From positions 62,001 through 126,000 of the forward strand of contig JBEWZL010000202.1 in the NCBI GenBank assembly GCA_045837725.1: DNA of 64,000 nucleotides, in the 5' to 3' direction. The notes beneath the pieces were generated by a model. That model was given only the letters and a program-made list of their open reading frames with translations. It ran no database searches and had not been told where the DNA came from. Below, in pieces: positions 63,608 to 64,000 of this stretch. A program made the position numbers and the translations under genes. Numbering within the stretch: the first letter of the stretch is position 1; each line of letters opens with the position of its first letter. The DNA comes from Vermamoeba vermiformis. Taxonomy: Eukaryota > Tubulinea > Echinamoebida.

Positions 63608-63891
63608 TATATAACCTCAATTATATCGAAGCAACTGAAGGGTTGTTTTTGTGCAGTGTTAATTCTTATTTAAATAATCTATTATTACCCTCATAATTTC
63701 ATATTTTGAGTATTTGTCTTTTCCAAATTCCTTTACTTGATCCGAAACCTTTTAATTTTAATAGCAATATCGTTTAAATTGCGATAATTAATTTATGTCT
63801 ATTATGGCGAGTCTATTAGGAGTAACGGCGTTTTTATCAAAGCTAATGTACAAAAGATTTGTAACGGGGTAACCTCGATCCCGTAATCTGC
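63608..63891. other. Intergenic region
   Basis: AT-rich convergent spacer with no gene seen. Confidence 0.5.
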
Positions 63892-64000
63892 TCAATTATG
63901 TCGATCTTGTCGCCTTGATTTGCTCCAGTCTTTCTCGTTTTGTTTTCTCAGTCGCTTTTTCTCCTTGTTAAGCTCTACTTCTCGTTCTTTTTCTTCAGCG
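63892..64000 (-). CDS. C-terminal end of a gene (5' part outside window)
   Basis: The frame is open at the right edge and ends at TGA 63892-63894, ending NEKDWSKSRRQDRHN after a Glu/Lys-rich helix (AEEKEREVELNKEKKRLRKQ). It is charged and coiled, perhaps an RNA-binding or chaperone-associated protein. Too little is visible to say. Confidence 0.55.
   Translation of the reverse strand, partial: AEEKEREVELNKEKKRLRKQNEKDWSKSRRQDRHN

Overview
This window is nuclear DNA of a compact, intron-rich eukaryote, most likely an amoebozoan-type protist; I cannot name the species. Genes lie about every 1.5-2 kb on both strands, often only tens of bases apart. Most introns are 45-90 bp, start GTAAGT/GTACGT, carry a CTAAT-type branch site and end TAG or CAG. 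The gene set (calumin/CCDC47, SLBP, CENP-S, TRAPPC12, DCAF4, a Mi-2-like CHD protein, a motor kinesin with a C-terminal PH domain) fits a free-living protist better than a fungus or plant. Spliced models were built by eye from frames, phases and splice signals.

Layout. 1-11 kb: end of a TPR protein (+), a small membrane protein (+), a long kinesin with C-terminal PH domain (-), TRAPPC12 (-), an unrecognised 192-residue protein (-) and a small two-helix membrane protein (+). 11.2-14.6 kb: an accessory island with a 1.34-kb LTR element carrying one Gag-like frame, an incomplete NTPase-like gene and the body of a GPI-anchored surface protein. 14.8-34 kb: Nse4 of SMC5/6 (+), a CCDC6-like coiled coil fused to a PH-like domain (+), a SAM methyltransferase (+), a very large CHD remodeller (-), dephospho-CoA kinase with a membrane tail (+), DCAF4 (-) with a U2 snRNA gene inside it, a J-domain/ankyrin chaperone (-), SLBP (-) and CNOT9 (-). 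34-50 kb: Pol5/MYBBP1A (+), an NTF2-fold DUF1348 protein (-), an F-box protein (+), glycyl-tRNA synthetase (-), a possible small mitochondrial protein (-), a second GPI-anchored protein (+), CENP-S (+) and mitochondrial citrate synthase (-). 50-64 kb: a tRNA-like Pol III unit, CCDC47 (+), a zinc-ribbon/LRR protein (-), a small unknown gene (+), a STAND/Crinkler-like P-loop NTPase (+) with a foreign-looking sequence style, ArfGAP1 (-), a CaMK-type kinase (+) and the tail of another gene (-).

Most of the window is housekeeping: chromatin (CHD, Nse4, CENP-S), RNA (U2, SLBP, CNOT9, Pol5, GlyRS), trafficking (TRAPPC12, ArfGAP1, kinesin, CCDC47) and mitochondria/CoA metabolism (citrate synthase, DPCK). 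The most unusual points are the PWWP-chromo-PHD-PHD-chromo-chromo-SNF2 architecture, the U2 gene nested in DCAF4 in the same orientation, and a 12-bp palindrome (TGACACGTGTCA) found five times, each time inside an intron. The U2 branch-recognition sequence GUAGUA matches the CTAAT-like branch sites of the introns around it.
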